DNA of 13,926 nucleotides from JBOHBN01 sp050698355 (GTDB lineage: Bacteria; Actinomycetota; Actinomycetes; Streptosporangiales; WHST01): NCBI GenBank assembly GCA_050698355.1, contig JBOHBN010000247.1:1-13926 (forward strand). Reading direction: 5' to 3'. Both the position numbers and the translations under genes were made by a program. Positions within the stretch are counted from its first letter, which is position 1; every line of letters starts with the position of its first letter. The notes under the pieces were generated by a model. It did no database searches. It saw only the letters and a list, made by a program, of their open reading frames with translations, and was not told where the DNA came from. Positions 1-7,033 of the stretch are shown one piece after another.

Positions 1-334
1 CGTCGCCGACCAGTGCGGCGCCGGCGCGCAACCGGTCCCGGGCGATCGCGACCATCGAGGGGCTCTGGTCCAGCCCGACGACCGTGCCTCGCAGGTGCCT
101 GGTCAGGTAGCCCGTACCGCACGCGACATCGAGGGTACGTGCCTGCGGCAGGTCGGCGAGTAGCGCCACGAGCCGGTCGACCTCCTGCCGCCATCCCGGG
201 CGGTCGCGCACGGCGAAGTGGCCCTCGCCCTCGTACCACTCGTCGTATTCGGGTGCCCGCTGGTTGTAGTACGCGGCGGTCCCCGCGTCACGCGCGAACG
301 CGACCGCGCCCACGCCGTCATCACCGGCGGCCAT
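1..334 (-). CDS. Class I SAM-dependent methyltransferase, C-terminal part cut by window edge
   Basis: Only the first 111 residues are in the window; the gene runs off the left edge. The start ATG (334-332) shares one base with the der stop in a TGATG junction, so translation is probably coupled to der. Residues 68-81 (LDVACGTGYLTRHL) are the glycine-rich SAM-binding motif I of Rossmann-type methyltransferases, and an aspartate at 89 in VGLDQSPSM ends the second strand where the ribose hydroxyls of SAM are normally held. The N-terminal stretch with YYNQRAPEYDEWY resembles small-molecule methyltransferases of the UbiE/Methyltransf_11/25 type. The substrate cannot be judged because the acceptor-binding half is missing. 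It is the last visible gene of the parA-to-der operon. Family call is firm; function is unknown. Confidence 0.85.
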   Translation of the reverse strand, partial: MAAGDDGVGAVAFARDAGTAAYYNQRAPEYDEWYEGEGHFAVRDRPGWRQEVDRLVALLADLPQARTLDVACGTGYLTRHLRGTVVGLDQSPSMVAIARDRLRAGAALVGD

Positions 335-1701
335 CACCGGTTGCCGCGCCTGCGCGGGCGGGCACGCACGGTGATGCGCACCGGGGAGCCGGTAAAGCCG
401 AACGTCTCACGCAGGCGACGCTCGAGGAACCGCAGGTAGCCCGCCTCGAGCGGTCCAGTGGTGAACAAGATGATGCGCGGTGGGCTTGCGCCCGCCTGGG
501 TCGCGAACAACACGCGGGTCTGCCGACCGCCACGCACCGGCGGCGGGGTCGCCGCGGTGACCTCTGTGAGCCACGCGTTCAACCGCCCTGTCGATACCCT
601 GGTCTGCCATCCCTCGAGCGCGCTGTCGAGCGCCGGCACCAGCCTGTTGACGTGCCATCCGGTGCGCGCGGCGAGATTCAACCGCGGCGCCCAGCGCACC
701 CGGACGAGCTGGCGGTCGATCTCCCGCTCCAGCCGCTCGTGCCGTTCCTCGTCGAGCAGGTCCCACTTGTTGTACGCGATGACGAGGGCACGCCCCGCGT
801 CCACGACCATGGAGAGGATGCGCAGGTCTTGCTCGGCGAGCGGTTCGCTCGCGTCGACGAGCACCACGGCGACCTCAGCGGTCCGTAGGGCCGTCTCCGT
901 ACGCAGGGACGAGTAGTACTCGCTGCCGGACGCCTCGCGTACCCGGCGCCGGATGCCCGCAGTGTCGACCAGCCGCCACGGCCGGCCCTCGAGCTCGGCG
1001 ACCTCGTCGACCGGGTCGCGGGTCGTGCCTGCGGCTTCGTCCACGAGAGCGCGGTTCGTGCCAACGAGCGTGTTCAGCAGGCTCGACTTGCCGACGTTGG
1101 GCTTACCGACGATCGCGACGCGGGGCACGCCCGTCTCCTCGCGTTCCTGCGGCTCCACGGCGGGCAGCACGTCGAGTACGGCGTCGAGCAGGTCGCCGCT
1201 CCCCCGCCCGTGTACCGCACTCACCGGGCGCGGCTCGCCGAGGCCGAGGGCCCACAACGCCGCGGCATCCGCCTCGCCGCGCGCGTCGTCGACCTTGTTC
1301 GCCGCGAGTACGACCGGCCTGCCCGACTGCTGCAGGAGCCGCGCGACCTCCTGGTCGCCGTCGGTGACCCCGACCATCGCGTCGACGACGAACAGCACAG
1401 CGTCGGCAGTGTCGACGGCGAGCCGCGCCTGCTCGGTGACCGTCGCGGCGAATCCGTGGGCGTCCGGTTGCCACCCCCCGGTGTCGACGAGCACGAAGTC
1501 GCGGCCGCTCCAGTTCGCGTCGTACGCCACCCGGTCCCGGGTGACGCCGGGGACGTCCTCCACCACGGCCTCGCGCCGGCCGAGAATGCGGTTCACGAGA
1601 GTGGACTTGCCGACGTTCGGGCGGCCGACCACCGCAACGATCGGCGCCCAACTGGCCGACTGGTCGGCCTCCGTGCGCGCCGCCTCCCCTACGGGGGTCA
1701 T
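334..1701 (-). CDS. der: Ribosome biogenesis GTPase Der (EngA)
   Basis: This 455-residue protein has the tandem GTPase domains unique to Der/EngA, which acts in maturation of the 50S ribosomal subunit. Domain 1: P-loop GRPNVGKS (26-33), switch II DTGG (73-76), NKVD (135-138). Domain 2: GKPNVGKS (199-206), DTAG (246-249), NKWD (311-314). A KH-like RNA-binding domain follows from about 365 to a basic tail (RARPRRRGNR). Length is normal for the family. The open frame continues upstream to about 2181, but that part lies inside the acyltransferase gene; the ATG at 1701 makes a 4-nt ATGA overlap with that gene's stop and sits about 20 residues before the first G domain, so it was chosen. All nucleotide-binding motifs are intact, so it should be functional. 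Confidence 0.97.
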   Translation of the reverse strand: MTPVGEAARTEADQSASWAPIVAVVGRPNVGKSTLVNRILGRREAVVEDVPGVTRDRVAYDANWSGRDFVLVDTGGWQPDAHGFAATVTEQARLAVDTADAVLFVVDAMVGVTDGDQEVARLLQQSGRPVVLAANKVDDARGEADAAALWALGLGEPRPVSAVHGRGSGDLLDAVLDVLPAVEPQEREETGVPRVAIVGKPNVGKSSLLNTLVGTNRALVDEAAGTTRDPVDEVAELEGRPWRLVDTAGIRRRVREASGSEYYSSLRTETALRTAEVAVVLVDASEPLAEQDLRILSMVVDAGRALVIAYNKWDLLDEERHERLEREIDRQLVRVRWAPRLNLAARTGWHVNRLVPALDSALEGWQTRVSTGRLNAWLTEVTAATPPPVRGGRQTRVLFATQAGASPPRIILFTTGPLEAGYLRFLERRLRETFGFTGSPVRITVRARPRRRGNR

Positions 1702-2414
1702 GTGCCGCTCGCCGGGAGCCAACCGGTGAGGCGTGCCGCCTTCTCGTGATGCTCGACGAGACGGTCGCGCACCGCCGTCGCCGCCTCCGCGAGCACGCGG
1801 CGGGAGGAACGGTCGCCGTACGCGGTGACGTCGAACGGCTCGCCGAACACGACGTCGACCGCCGACCGCAGCCTGGGGGCCGTCCGGTCGCGCACCGACT
1901 CGACGATGCCGAAGCACACCACGGGCACGACGGGGGCCTGCGCTCGCAGTGCCAGCCAGGTAAGCCCGTCGCGCACCTGCCCGAAGTCGCCCGCGCCGCG
2001 CGTGCCCTCGGGGAAGATGCCCAGGACCTGCCCCTGCCGCAGCCAGCTGAGACAGGTCTGCAACGCTCCCCGATCGGGCACACCGCGCCGCACCGGGATC
2101 TGCCCGATCTGCCGCAGGAACGAGCCGAGCGGGCCGGAGAACATCTCCGCCTTGACCAGGAACCGCGCCGGTCGCGGGCACGTGCCGAACACGACGGGAC
2201 CGTCGAGGAAGTGCCTGTGGTTGATCGCGAGGAGCACAGGTCCCGATGTGGGGACGTTCTCGCGGCCATGCGTCGTCAGCCGGTAGAGGCCGCCCGCGAT
2301 CAGCTTCGCGAGGACGCGGCCGGGGCGTACGGCGCGGGGGTGCTCGGTCTGCTTGAGCGGGCGCCGGTCCTTGGGCACGCCTCGGTGCTCCTCGCCGCGT
2401 CGTACGGCGCTCAT
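1698..2414 (-). CDS. plsC: 1-acyl-sn-glycerol-3-phosphate acyltransferase family protein (PlsC-like)
   Basis: A 238-residue member of the PlsC/AGPAT family, which transfers an acyl chain to lysophosphatidic acid at the membrane to make phosphatidic acid. Motif I, the catalytic H-x4-D, is at 66-71 (NHRHFLD). Motif III, FPEGTRG, is at 134-140 and is the glycerol-phosphate binding motif. The hydrophobic block PVVPVVCFGI (161-170) fits motif IV. The gene overlaps cmk upstream and der downstream by ATGA. An acyltransferase of this type between cmk and der is common in actinobacteria. Exact acyl acceptor is inferred from the family; several paralogues usually exist in these genomes, so this one may use another lysophospholipid. 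Confidence 0.9.
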   Translation of the reverse strand: MSAVRRGEEHRGVPKDRRPLKQTEHPRAVRPGRVLAKLIAGGLYRLTTHGRENVPTSGPVLLAINHRHFLDGPVVFGTCPRPARFLVKAEMFSGPLGSFLRQIGQIPVRRGVPDRGALQTCLSWLRQGQVLGIFPEGTRGAGDFGQVRDGLTWLALRAQAPVVPVVCFGIVESVRDRTAPRLRSAVDVVFGEPFDVTAYGDRSSRRVLAEAATAVRDRLVEHHEKAARLTGWLPASGT

Positions 2415-3094
2415 GTCACTGTCCCGGCCCGTGCACCCTGGATGAGCGCGAGTACGCGGCCCACCACCTCGGGCAGGCGCAGGCCCGTGGAGTCGATCTC
2501 GACGGCGTCCTCGGCCATCGCCAACGGCGACGACGCCCGGCTGGAGTCGAGCCTGTCCCGGCGCGCGATCTCGTCCAGCGTCACCTCCACAGAGGTGCCG
2601 AGCCGCGCCGCGCTGTCGGTGTTGCGCCGGTGCGCCCTGGTGTCGGCGTCAGCGGTGAGGAAGACCTTGACGGTGGCGCTCGGTGCCACGACCGTGCCGA
2701 TATCGCGGCCCTCGACGACGATCGCGCCATTGCCGATCAGGGCGCGCTGCAGCGCGACGAGCCGGCGGCGTACCTCCGGCACCCGCGAGACCGCGCTCAC
2801 GGCGTTCGTGACGGCGCGGCCGCGGATCGCCTCGGCGAGGTCGACTCCGTCGACGCTGATCGTCGGGTTGGCCGGGTCGGCGGCCACCTCGATGATCGGG
2901 CGGTCGACCTCAGCCGCTACCGCGACCTCGTCGTCGACCTGTACACCGTGCTGCAGCATCCACCAGGTGACCGCGCGGTACATCGCCCCGGTGTCGAGGT
3001 AGCGGAACCCCAGCTCGGACGCGACGGCGCGCGCCACGCTCGACTTGCCGCTCCCCGAGGGGCCATCGACGGCGACGACGAGGCTGCAAGGCAT
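2411..3094 (-). CDS. cmk: Cytidylate kinase
   Basis: Phosphorylates CMP and dCMP to the diphosphates with ATP. Counted from ATG 3094 (227 residues, the usual size) the protein shows the P-loop GPSGSGKSS (11-19), LDTGAMYR (33-40), the CMP-binding VEGRDIGTVV (128-137), the lid RRDRLDSSR (178-186) and DSTGL (201-205), all typical of Cmk. The start is uncertain: ATG 3106 and GTG 3157 are in frame, and the latter would overlap tyrA by 19 nt. ATG 3094 was preferred because a GAAAGGA lies about 11 nt upstream and because the P-loop is then close to the N-terminus, as in homologues. It follows tyrA after 44 nt and overlaps the acyltransferase by ATGA. PyrG, which supplies the CTP pool, is also in the window but in another unit. 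Confidence 0.95.
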   Translation of the reverse strand: MPCSLVVAVDGPSGSGKSSVARAVASELGFRYLDTGAMYRAVTWWMLQHGVQVDDEVAVAAEVDRPIIEVAADPANPTISVDGVDLAEAIRGRAVTNAVSAVSRVPEVRRRLVALQRALIGNGAIVVEGRDIGTVVAPSATVKVFLTADADTRAHRRNTDSAARLGTSVEVTLDEIARRDRLDSSRASSPLAMAEDAVEIDSTGLRLPEVVGRVLALIQGARAGTVT

Positions 3095-3138
3095 CGAGCA
3101 CCGCATCCTTTCGGGCGTTTGGAGGATCCTGTCCGAGG

Positions 3139-4221
3139 TTACCGGGATATCGACCACCCGGCTGCACGGAGGCCCGTGACGAGCGCGTCCCGACCGTCCG
3201 GGCGGACGCTCAGCTCGACCATGCCGACGAGCGCGCCGGGCGAGTGCTCGATCGCCACGTCCTCGACGTTCACGCCGGACGCGTCGGCGTCGTGGAAGAG
3301 CTTTGCCAGCTGGCCCGGCCGGTCCGGGAGGACGACGGCGACGACGGCGTACGTACGCGTCGGCCCGCCGTGCTTTCCGGGCAGCGCTTTGCGGCCCGCG
3401 ACGCCGCGTTCGAGCAGGTCGCGCACGTCCGACTCACCGCGCGCCTCACCCCTGCTCACCGCGCGCAACGCGTTCGCGAGCCGGTCCAGGTCGGAGGCCG
3501 TCGCCGCCACGATCTCGGCAACCTCGGCAGCGTTGCCCGCGAGTATCGAGGTCCACAGCCCGGGGTCGCCGTCGGCGACGCGGGTCACGTCACGGACGCC
3601 CTGCCCGGCGAGCCGGGTGTCCGCGTCGGTCAGCTGCGCGGCCAGCGCACTGGCCAGGACGTGTGGTGCGTGCGACACCGCCGCGACCGCCCGGTCGTGC
3701 TCCTCGGCGGAGAGCAGCAGCGGGTCCGCGCCGACGGCGTGCGCGAGCGCGGTGACCGAGCTGACCGCCTCGGGGGCGCTGTCGGACGTCGGGCACACCG
3801 CCCACGGCCGGCCGAGGAACAGGTCGCCCGCGGCCGCCGCCGGGCCGGAACGCTCACGGCCCGCGAGCGGATGGCTGCCGACGTACGTGCGGAGGTCGCA
3901 GCCGAGTCGCATCGCATCGTCGCGCGGCCGCTTCTTGACACTCGCGACGTCGGTGTACGCCGTCGCCACGCCACGCCGCTGCCAGGACGCGAGCACCTCA
4001 CCCACCAGGTGCGGCGGCACCGCGATCACCGCGAGGTCGACCTGCTCCCCGTCGGTGTACGGGCTTCCCGCGCCCATCTCTGTCGCCAGCGACAGGTGCG
4101 CCTCGTCGGCGTCGTGGAGCAGCACCTCGATGCCCGTGGCGGTCGCCGCGAGCGCGACCGACGTGCCCACCAGCCCGGTGCCGGCGACGAGCAGCCGCTT
4201 GGGTGGCGCGGTATCGCTCAC
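3139..4221 (-). CDS. tyrA: Prephenate dehydrogenase with C-terminal ACT domain
   Basis: Oxidatively decarboxylates prephenate to 4-hydroxyphenylpyruvate in tyrosine synthesis. The 360-residue protein opens with a Rossmann dinucleotide fold (GTGLVG, 14-19), then DVASVK (91-96) and GSHPLAGRERSG (115-126), whose histidine at 117 matches the family GSHPMAG motif. SHAPH (183-187) and DVTRVA (211-216) are further family motifs of the helical dimerisation domain. Residues about 289-357 (TYAVVAVVLPDRPGQLAKLF and on) form an ACT domain, which in this family usually binds an amino acid, so tyrosine feedback is likely. The GTG start overlaps the pseudouridine synthase stop as GTGA. TyrA sits in this cluster in many actinobacteria but not in Mycobacterium tuberculosis, where tyrA lies elsewhere. 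Confidence 0.94.
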   Translation of the reverse strand: MSDTAPPKRLLVAGTGLVGTSVALAATATGIEVLLHDADEAHLSLATEMGAGSPYTDGEQVDLAVIAVPPHLVGEVLASWQRRGVATAYTDVASVKKRPRDDAMRLGCDLRTYVGSHPLAGRERSGPAAAAGDLFLGRPWAVCPTSDSAPEAVSSVTALAHAVGADPLLLSAEEHDRAVAAVSHAPHVLASALAAQLTDADTRLAGQGVRDVTRVADGDPGLWTSILAGNAAEVAEIVAATASDLDRLANALRAVSRGEARGESDVRDLLERGVAGRKALPGKHGGPTRTYAVVAVVLPDRPGQLAKLFHDADASGVNVEDVAIEHSPGALVGMVELSVRPDGRDALVTGLRAAGWSISR

Positions 4222-4964
4222 AGGCCGACCTCCTGGTACAGCAAGCCCACCTCCCGAGTGGTCAGGTCACGCAGCATGCCTTGCCGCAGATCGCCGAGCG
4301 CGACCGGGCCGACGCGCGTACGCGCGAGTCGCTCGACCGGGTACCCCGCGGCGGCCAGCAGGCGTCGAACGATCCGGTTCCTGCCCATATGCAGCGTGAG
4401 CTCCACCAGCGTCGCCCCAGAACCGCGGTCGACAACGCGGAAGTCATCGACCGCGGCCGGACCGTCGTCCAGCTCGATGCCCGAGCGCAGCGTCTGCCCC
4501 AGGTTCCCGCGTACCGAGCCGCGTACGTGCGCCAGATACGTCTTCTGCACGCCGTGGCTGGGATGCGCGAGCCGGTGCGCGAGCGTGCCGTCGTTGGTGA
4601 GCAGGAGCAGGCCCTCGGTCGCGGTGTCGAGCCGCCCGACATGGAACAGGCGCTCCGGCCGGTCGTGCACGTAGTCGGTGAGGCAGGCGCGCCCCTCCGG
4701 GTCGGCCATCGTGCTGACCACGCCCGCAGGCTTGTTGAACGCCAGGTACGCGAGGTCGGGCGCCGACGGGATGCGCATGTCGTCGACGCGGACGACCGCG
4801 CTCGCCACGTCGACCCGGGCGCCGAGCGTGGCCACCTCGTCGTCGACGGTCACCCGCCCCGCCGCGATCAGCTCTTCGCAGGACCGCCGACTGCCGAAGC
4901 CTGCCTGCGCGAGCACCCGCTGCAGCCGCGTACCCGCTGCCTCGTTCGGCTCACCGGCACTCAC
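4218..4964 (-). CDS. S4-domain pseudouridine synthase (RsuA/RluB family)
   Basis: A 248-residue enzyme of the RsuA/RluB/RluE/RluF family that isomerises uridine in ribosomal RNA. An S4 RNA-binding domain covers about 13-60 (LQRVLAQAGFGSRRSCEELI). The catalytic motif GRLDTATEGLLLLTND is at 110-125, with the nucleophilic aspartate at 113. KTYLAHV (141-147) and GRNRIVRRLL (194-203) are later family motifs. The order scpA-scpB-this gene is conserved across Gram-positive bacteria, where it is usually annotated rluB and assigned to 23S rRNA. The exact target uridine cannot be told from sequence, so no symbol is given. GTG start at 4964 overlaps the scpB stop; its own stop overlaps tyrA. Confidence 0.93.
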   Translation of the reverse strand: MSAGEPNEAAGTRLQRVLAQAGFGSRRSCEELIAAGRVTVDDEVATLGARVDVASAVVRVDDMRIPSAPDLAYLAFNKPAGVVSTMADPEGRACLTDYVHDRPERLFHVGRLDTATEGLLLLTNDGTLAHRLAHPSHGVQKTYLAHVRGSVRGNLGQTLRSGIELDDGPAAVDDFRVVDRGSGATLVELTLHMGRNRIVRRLLAAAGYPVERLARTRVGPVALGDLRQGMLRDLTTREVGLLYQEVGL

Positions 4965-5593
4965 CCCACGGCGTCCTCGTGCTCGCCCATGTCGTCGAGC
5001 TCCGGAAGGTACGGTGCGATCTCGGGTAGCTCGTCCAGGCTCTGCAGGCCGAGACGCTCCAGGAAGTACCCCGTCGTGCGGTACAGCGCCGCGCCGTTCT
5101 CCTCAGCGCCGGCCTCCTCGATCAGACCGCGGCTGACCAGCGTGCGGACGACGCCGTCGCAGTTGACGCCGCGCACCGCGGATATCCGCGACCTGCTCAC
5201 CGGCTGCCGGTACGCGATGACCGCCAGCGCCTCCAACGCGGCCTGGGTCAGCCGCGCCTGCTGGCCGTCCAGGACGAAGCGCTCGACAACCGGCGCCCAC
5301 TCCGGCCGCGAGTAGAAGCGCCAACCGCCCGCGACCTCCCGCAGGTCGAAGCCGCGCCCGGCCTGCGTGTACTCGTCGGACAGCCCTCGCACCGCAGCCT
5401 CGACGTCGCCGCGCGGCACCTCCAGCACCTGCGCGAGCTGCACGCTGGGTATCGGCTCGTCGACGACCATCAGCACCGCCTCGACCGCGGAGCGCAGGGA
5501 GCCCTCCCCCGCGCCCGGCTGCTCGCCGGTCTCCGCCGGATCAGGCGACTGGTCGGTGCCTTCCTCGCGGTCGCTTACCCGTTCCTCGCTCAC
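4961..5593 (-). CDS. scpB: Segregation and condensation protein B
   Basis: ScpB (210 residues) is the paired winged-helix partner that binds the kleisin ScpA and helps load SMC on DNA. After an acidic, probably disordered first 30 residues, two winged-helix domains follow: the first at about 33-105, the second at about 112-186. Hallmarks are LTQAALEALAVIAYRQPVSR (115-134), VRTLVSRGLIEEAG (149-162), YRTTGYFLERLGL (171-183) and the closing DELPEIAPYLP (187-197). The start is GTG 5593, which gives a GTGA overlap with scpA, as expected for two subunits made in a fixed ratio. Its stop overlaps the pseudouridine synthase in the same way. The smc gene is not in the window. Confidence 0.96.
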   Translation of the reverse strand: MSEERVSDREEGTDQSPDPAETGEQPGAGEGSLRSAVEAVLMVVDEPIPSVQLAQVLEVPRGDVEAAVRGLSDEYTQAGRGFDLREVAGGWRFYSRPEWAPVVERFVLDGQQARLTQAALEALAVIAYRQPVSRSRISAVRGVNCDGVVRTLVSRGLIEEAGAEENGAALYRTTGYFLERLGLQSLDELPEIAPYLPELDDMGEHEDAVG

Positions 5594-6624
5594 TCCACCT
5601 CCTCATCGGTCGCGGCATCGCTGGTGCCCGCAGTGTCCGACTCACCACCCGTCGTCGGCAGCGGGCCGTTGTCGAACTCGTCCGCGACCTCGACATCCCC
5701 CTGCTCGCCGCCGGCCCAGCGCACGTTCAGCTCACCGAGCGGCACGACCTGGTCGAAGACCACCGCGCCCTCGCGGAAGAGCTCCAGCAACGCGAGGAAC
5801 CGCGCGATCCGCTCCACCGGCATCGTGCAGTCGCTGGTGAGCGCGCGGAAGCTGGCCTGACCGGTCGCACGCAGCCGGTCCACGAGCACGGCCGCCTGCT
5901 CGCGCACGCTGATCCGCGGGTAGTGGATGTGGTCCACGCCCACGGAGGGTGGCATCCTGGGCCGCATCGCCTGCCCCGCGAGCGCCGCGAACTCCTCGGG
6001 ACCGAGCGCGAACACGACATCGGGGAGCAGGTCGGCGTACCGCGGTTCCAGTGTCACGCTGCGCGGGTACCGCTGGCTCGCCGCCGCCATCCGGCCGGCG
6101 AACTCCCCGGACATCTCCTTGTACGCGCGGTACTGCAGCAACCGGGCGAACAGCAGGTCACGGGCCTCCAGCAGCGCGAGGTCCTCCTCGTCCTCGACGG
6201 CGGCCTGCGGCAGCAGCCGCGCGGCCTTCAGGTCGAGCAGCGTGGCTGCGACGACGAGGAAGTACGTGGTCTGCTCGAGGTCCCACTCCGAGCCGTACTG
6301 GTTGATGTAGCCGATGAACTCGTCAGTGACCTTGGCGAGCGCGATCTCTGTGACATCGAGCTTGTGCTTGGAGATGAGACCGAGCAGCAGGTCGAACGGT
6401 CCCTCGAAGACGTCGAGGTGCACCTCGAACCGCGGCCGGTGCGACGTGATCGCCGCTTCGCCCTCGTTCGCCTCGATCGGTGCGGGCGGTACCTCCCCTG
6501 CAGCAGCGTCGCGCGACTCGCCCATCTCGCTCAGTGCTTCCCCCGCGACCGCATCGCGCGACGACGCCGCTTCCTCGGCACCTGCCCGTATCGCGCGATC
6601 AGCTCCCTCGCTCACCTGCGTCAC
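5590..6624 (-). CDS. scpA: Segregation and condensation protein A (kleisin)
   Basis: ScpA is the kleisin that closes the SMC ring. Counted from GTG 6624 the protein has 344 residues. The family core begins near 66 with FEVHLDVFEGPFDLLLGLI, continues with the SMC-neck-binding helices (TYFLVVAATLLDLKAARLLPQ, 120-140) and ends with the C-terminal winged helix (about 236-302). The first 65 residues are an acidic, alanine-rich extension with a repeated SRDAxAGE unit (22-29 and 37-44), and residues 306-344 are an acidic tail; both are probably disordered. GTG 6624 was chosen because GGGGGAG lies 8 nt upstream; the longer open frame runs into the preceding gene. A second in-frame GTG at 6615 is possible. 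Overlaps scpB by GTGA. Confidence 0.94.
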   Translation of the reverse strand: MTQVSEGADRAIRAGAEEAASSRDAVAGEALSEMGESRDAAAGEVPPAPIEANEGEAAITSHRPRFEVHLDVFEGPFDLLLGLISKHKLDVTEIALAKVTDEFIGYINQYGSEWDLEQTTYFLVVAATLLDLKAARLLPQAAVEDEEDLALLEARDLLFARLLQYRAYKEMSGEFAGRMAAASQRYPRSVTLEPRYADLLPDVVFALGPEEFAALAGQAMRPRMPPSVGVDHIHYPRISVREQAAVLVDRLRATGQASFRALTSDCTMPVERIARFLALLELFREGAVVFDQVVPLGELNVRWAGGEQGDVEVADEFDNGPLPTTGGESDTAGTSDAATDEEVE

Positions 6625-6632
6625 GCTACCTA

Positions 6633-6639
6633 CTCCCCC
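6633..6639 (-). promoter_or_regulatory. Ribosome binding site of scpA
   Basis: GGGGGAG on the minus strand, 8 nt before GTG 6624, in the 34-nt gap after the small upstream gene. It decides the scpA start, since the reading frame is open much further upstream. Confidence 0.6.
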
Positions 6640-6658
6640 GCACGCGGGCGGCGGCGCG

Positions 6659-7033
6659 TCACTGGTCGCGGAGCCGCTGGACGAGCACGCCGTCCGCGCC
6701 GTGCTGCTCGAAGTCCTCCAGCAGGCAGGCGATCGCCTCGCGTACGAGCCGGCCGCGGTCGAGGCTGAGCCGGTGCTGACGGCGCAGCACCAGCCGCGCC
6801 TGTTCCAGGTCGAACAGCTCGTCGGCCGACACGTACACGGTGATCTTCTCGTCGTGCCTCTCCCGCCCGGAGCTGCGGCGGGCGAGCGGCTCCTGGGCGC
6901 CCTCGCCGACCTCGTCGGCGCCGGGCACCAGGCGTACCGGTGGGGTGCCATCGGCGGCCACCGCATCGGTGTCCGCAGCGGCGGTACGGCGGAAGAACTC
7001 GCTCGCCCCCGGCAGGCTCACGCGGCGTGCCAC
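6659..7033 (-). CDS. Putative ribbon-helix-helix protein between parA and scpA
   Basis: A 124-residue protein of unknown function. Residues 63-110 read as a ribbon-helix-helix pattern: a short strand KITVYVS (63-69), a long helix from 71 to about 88 (DELFDLEQARLVLRRQ), a turn LSLDRG, and a second helix RLVREAIACLLEDFE (95-109). The family is seen in this position between parA and scpA in other actinobacteria such as Streptomyces. The first 17 residues carry a basic, phenylalanine-containing stretch (LPGASEFFRRT); residues 20-62 look disordered. The GTG start has a near-perfect AAGGAGGTG 10 nt upstream, inside parA, and overlaps the parA end by 16 nt. I infer a DNA-binding partner of the ParA ATPase; this is not shown by the sequence alone. 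Confidence 0.8.
   Translation of the reverse strand: MARRVSLPGASEFFRRTAAADTDAVAADGTPPVRLVPGADEVGEGAQEPLARRSSGRERHDEKITVYVSADELFDLEQARLVLRRQHRLSLDRGRLVREAIACLLEDFEQHGADGVLVQRLRDQ

Noticed and set aside
1702..2181. A der protein longer by 160 residues at its N-terminus.
   Set aside because: The extra part is the acyltransferase gene read in another frame; Der normally starts just before the first P-loop, and ATG 1701 gives the operon's usual ATGA junction.
1746..4399. Long plus-strand open frames across the plsC, cmk and tyrA genes, and similar ones elsewhere (13-888, 7974-9515).
   Set aside because: They lie opposite genes with clear catalytic motifs, have the arginine/proline/serine-rich composition of antisense frames in high-GC DNA, and show no domain.
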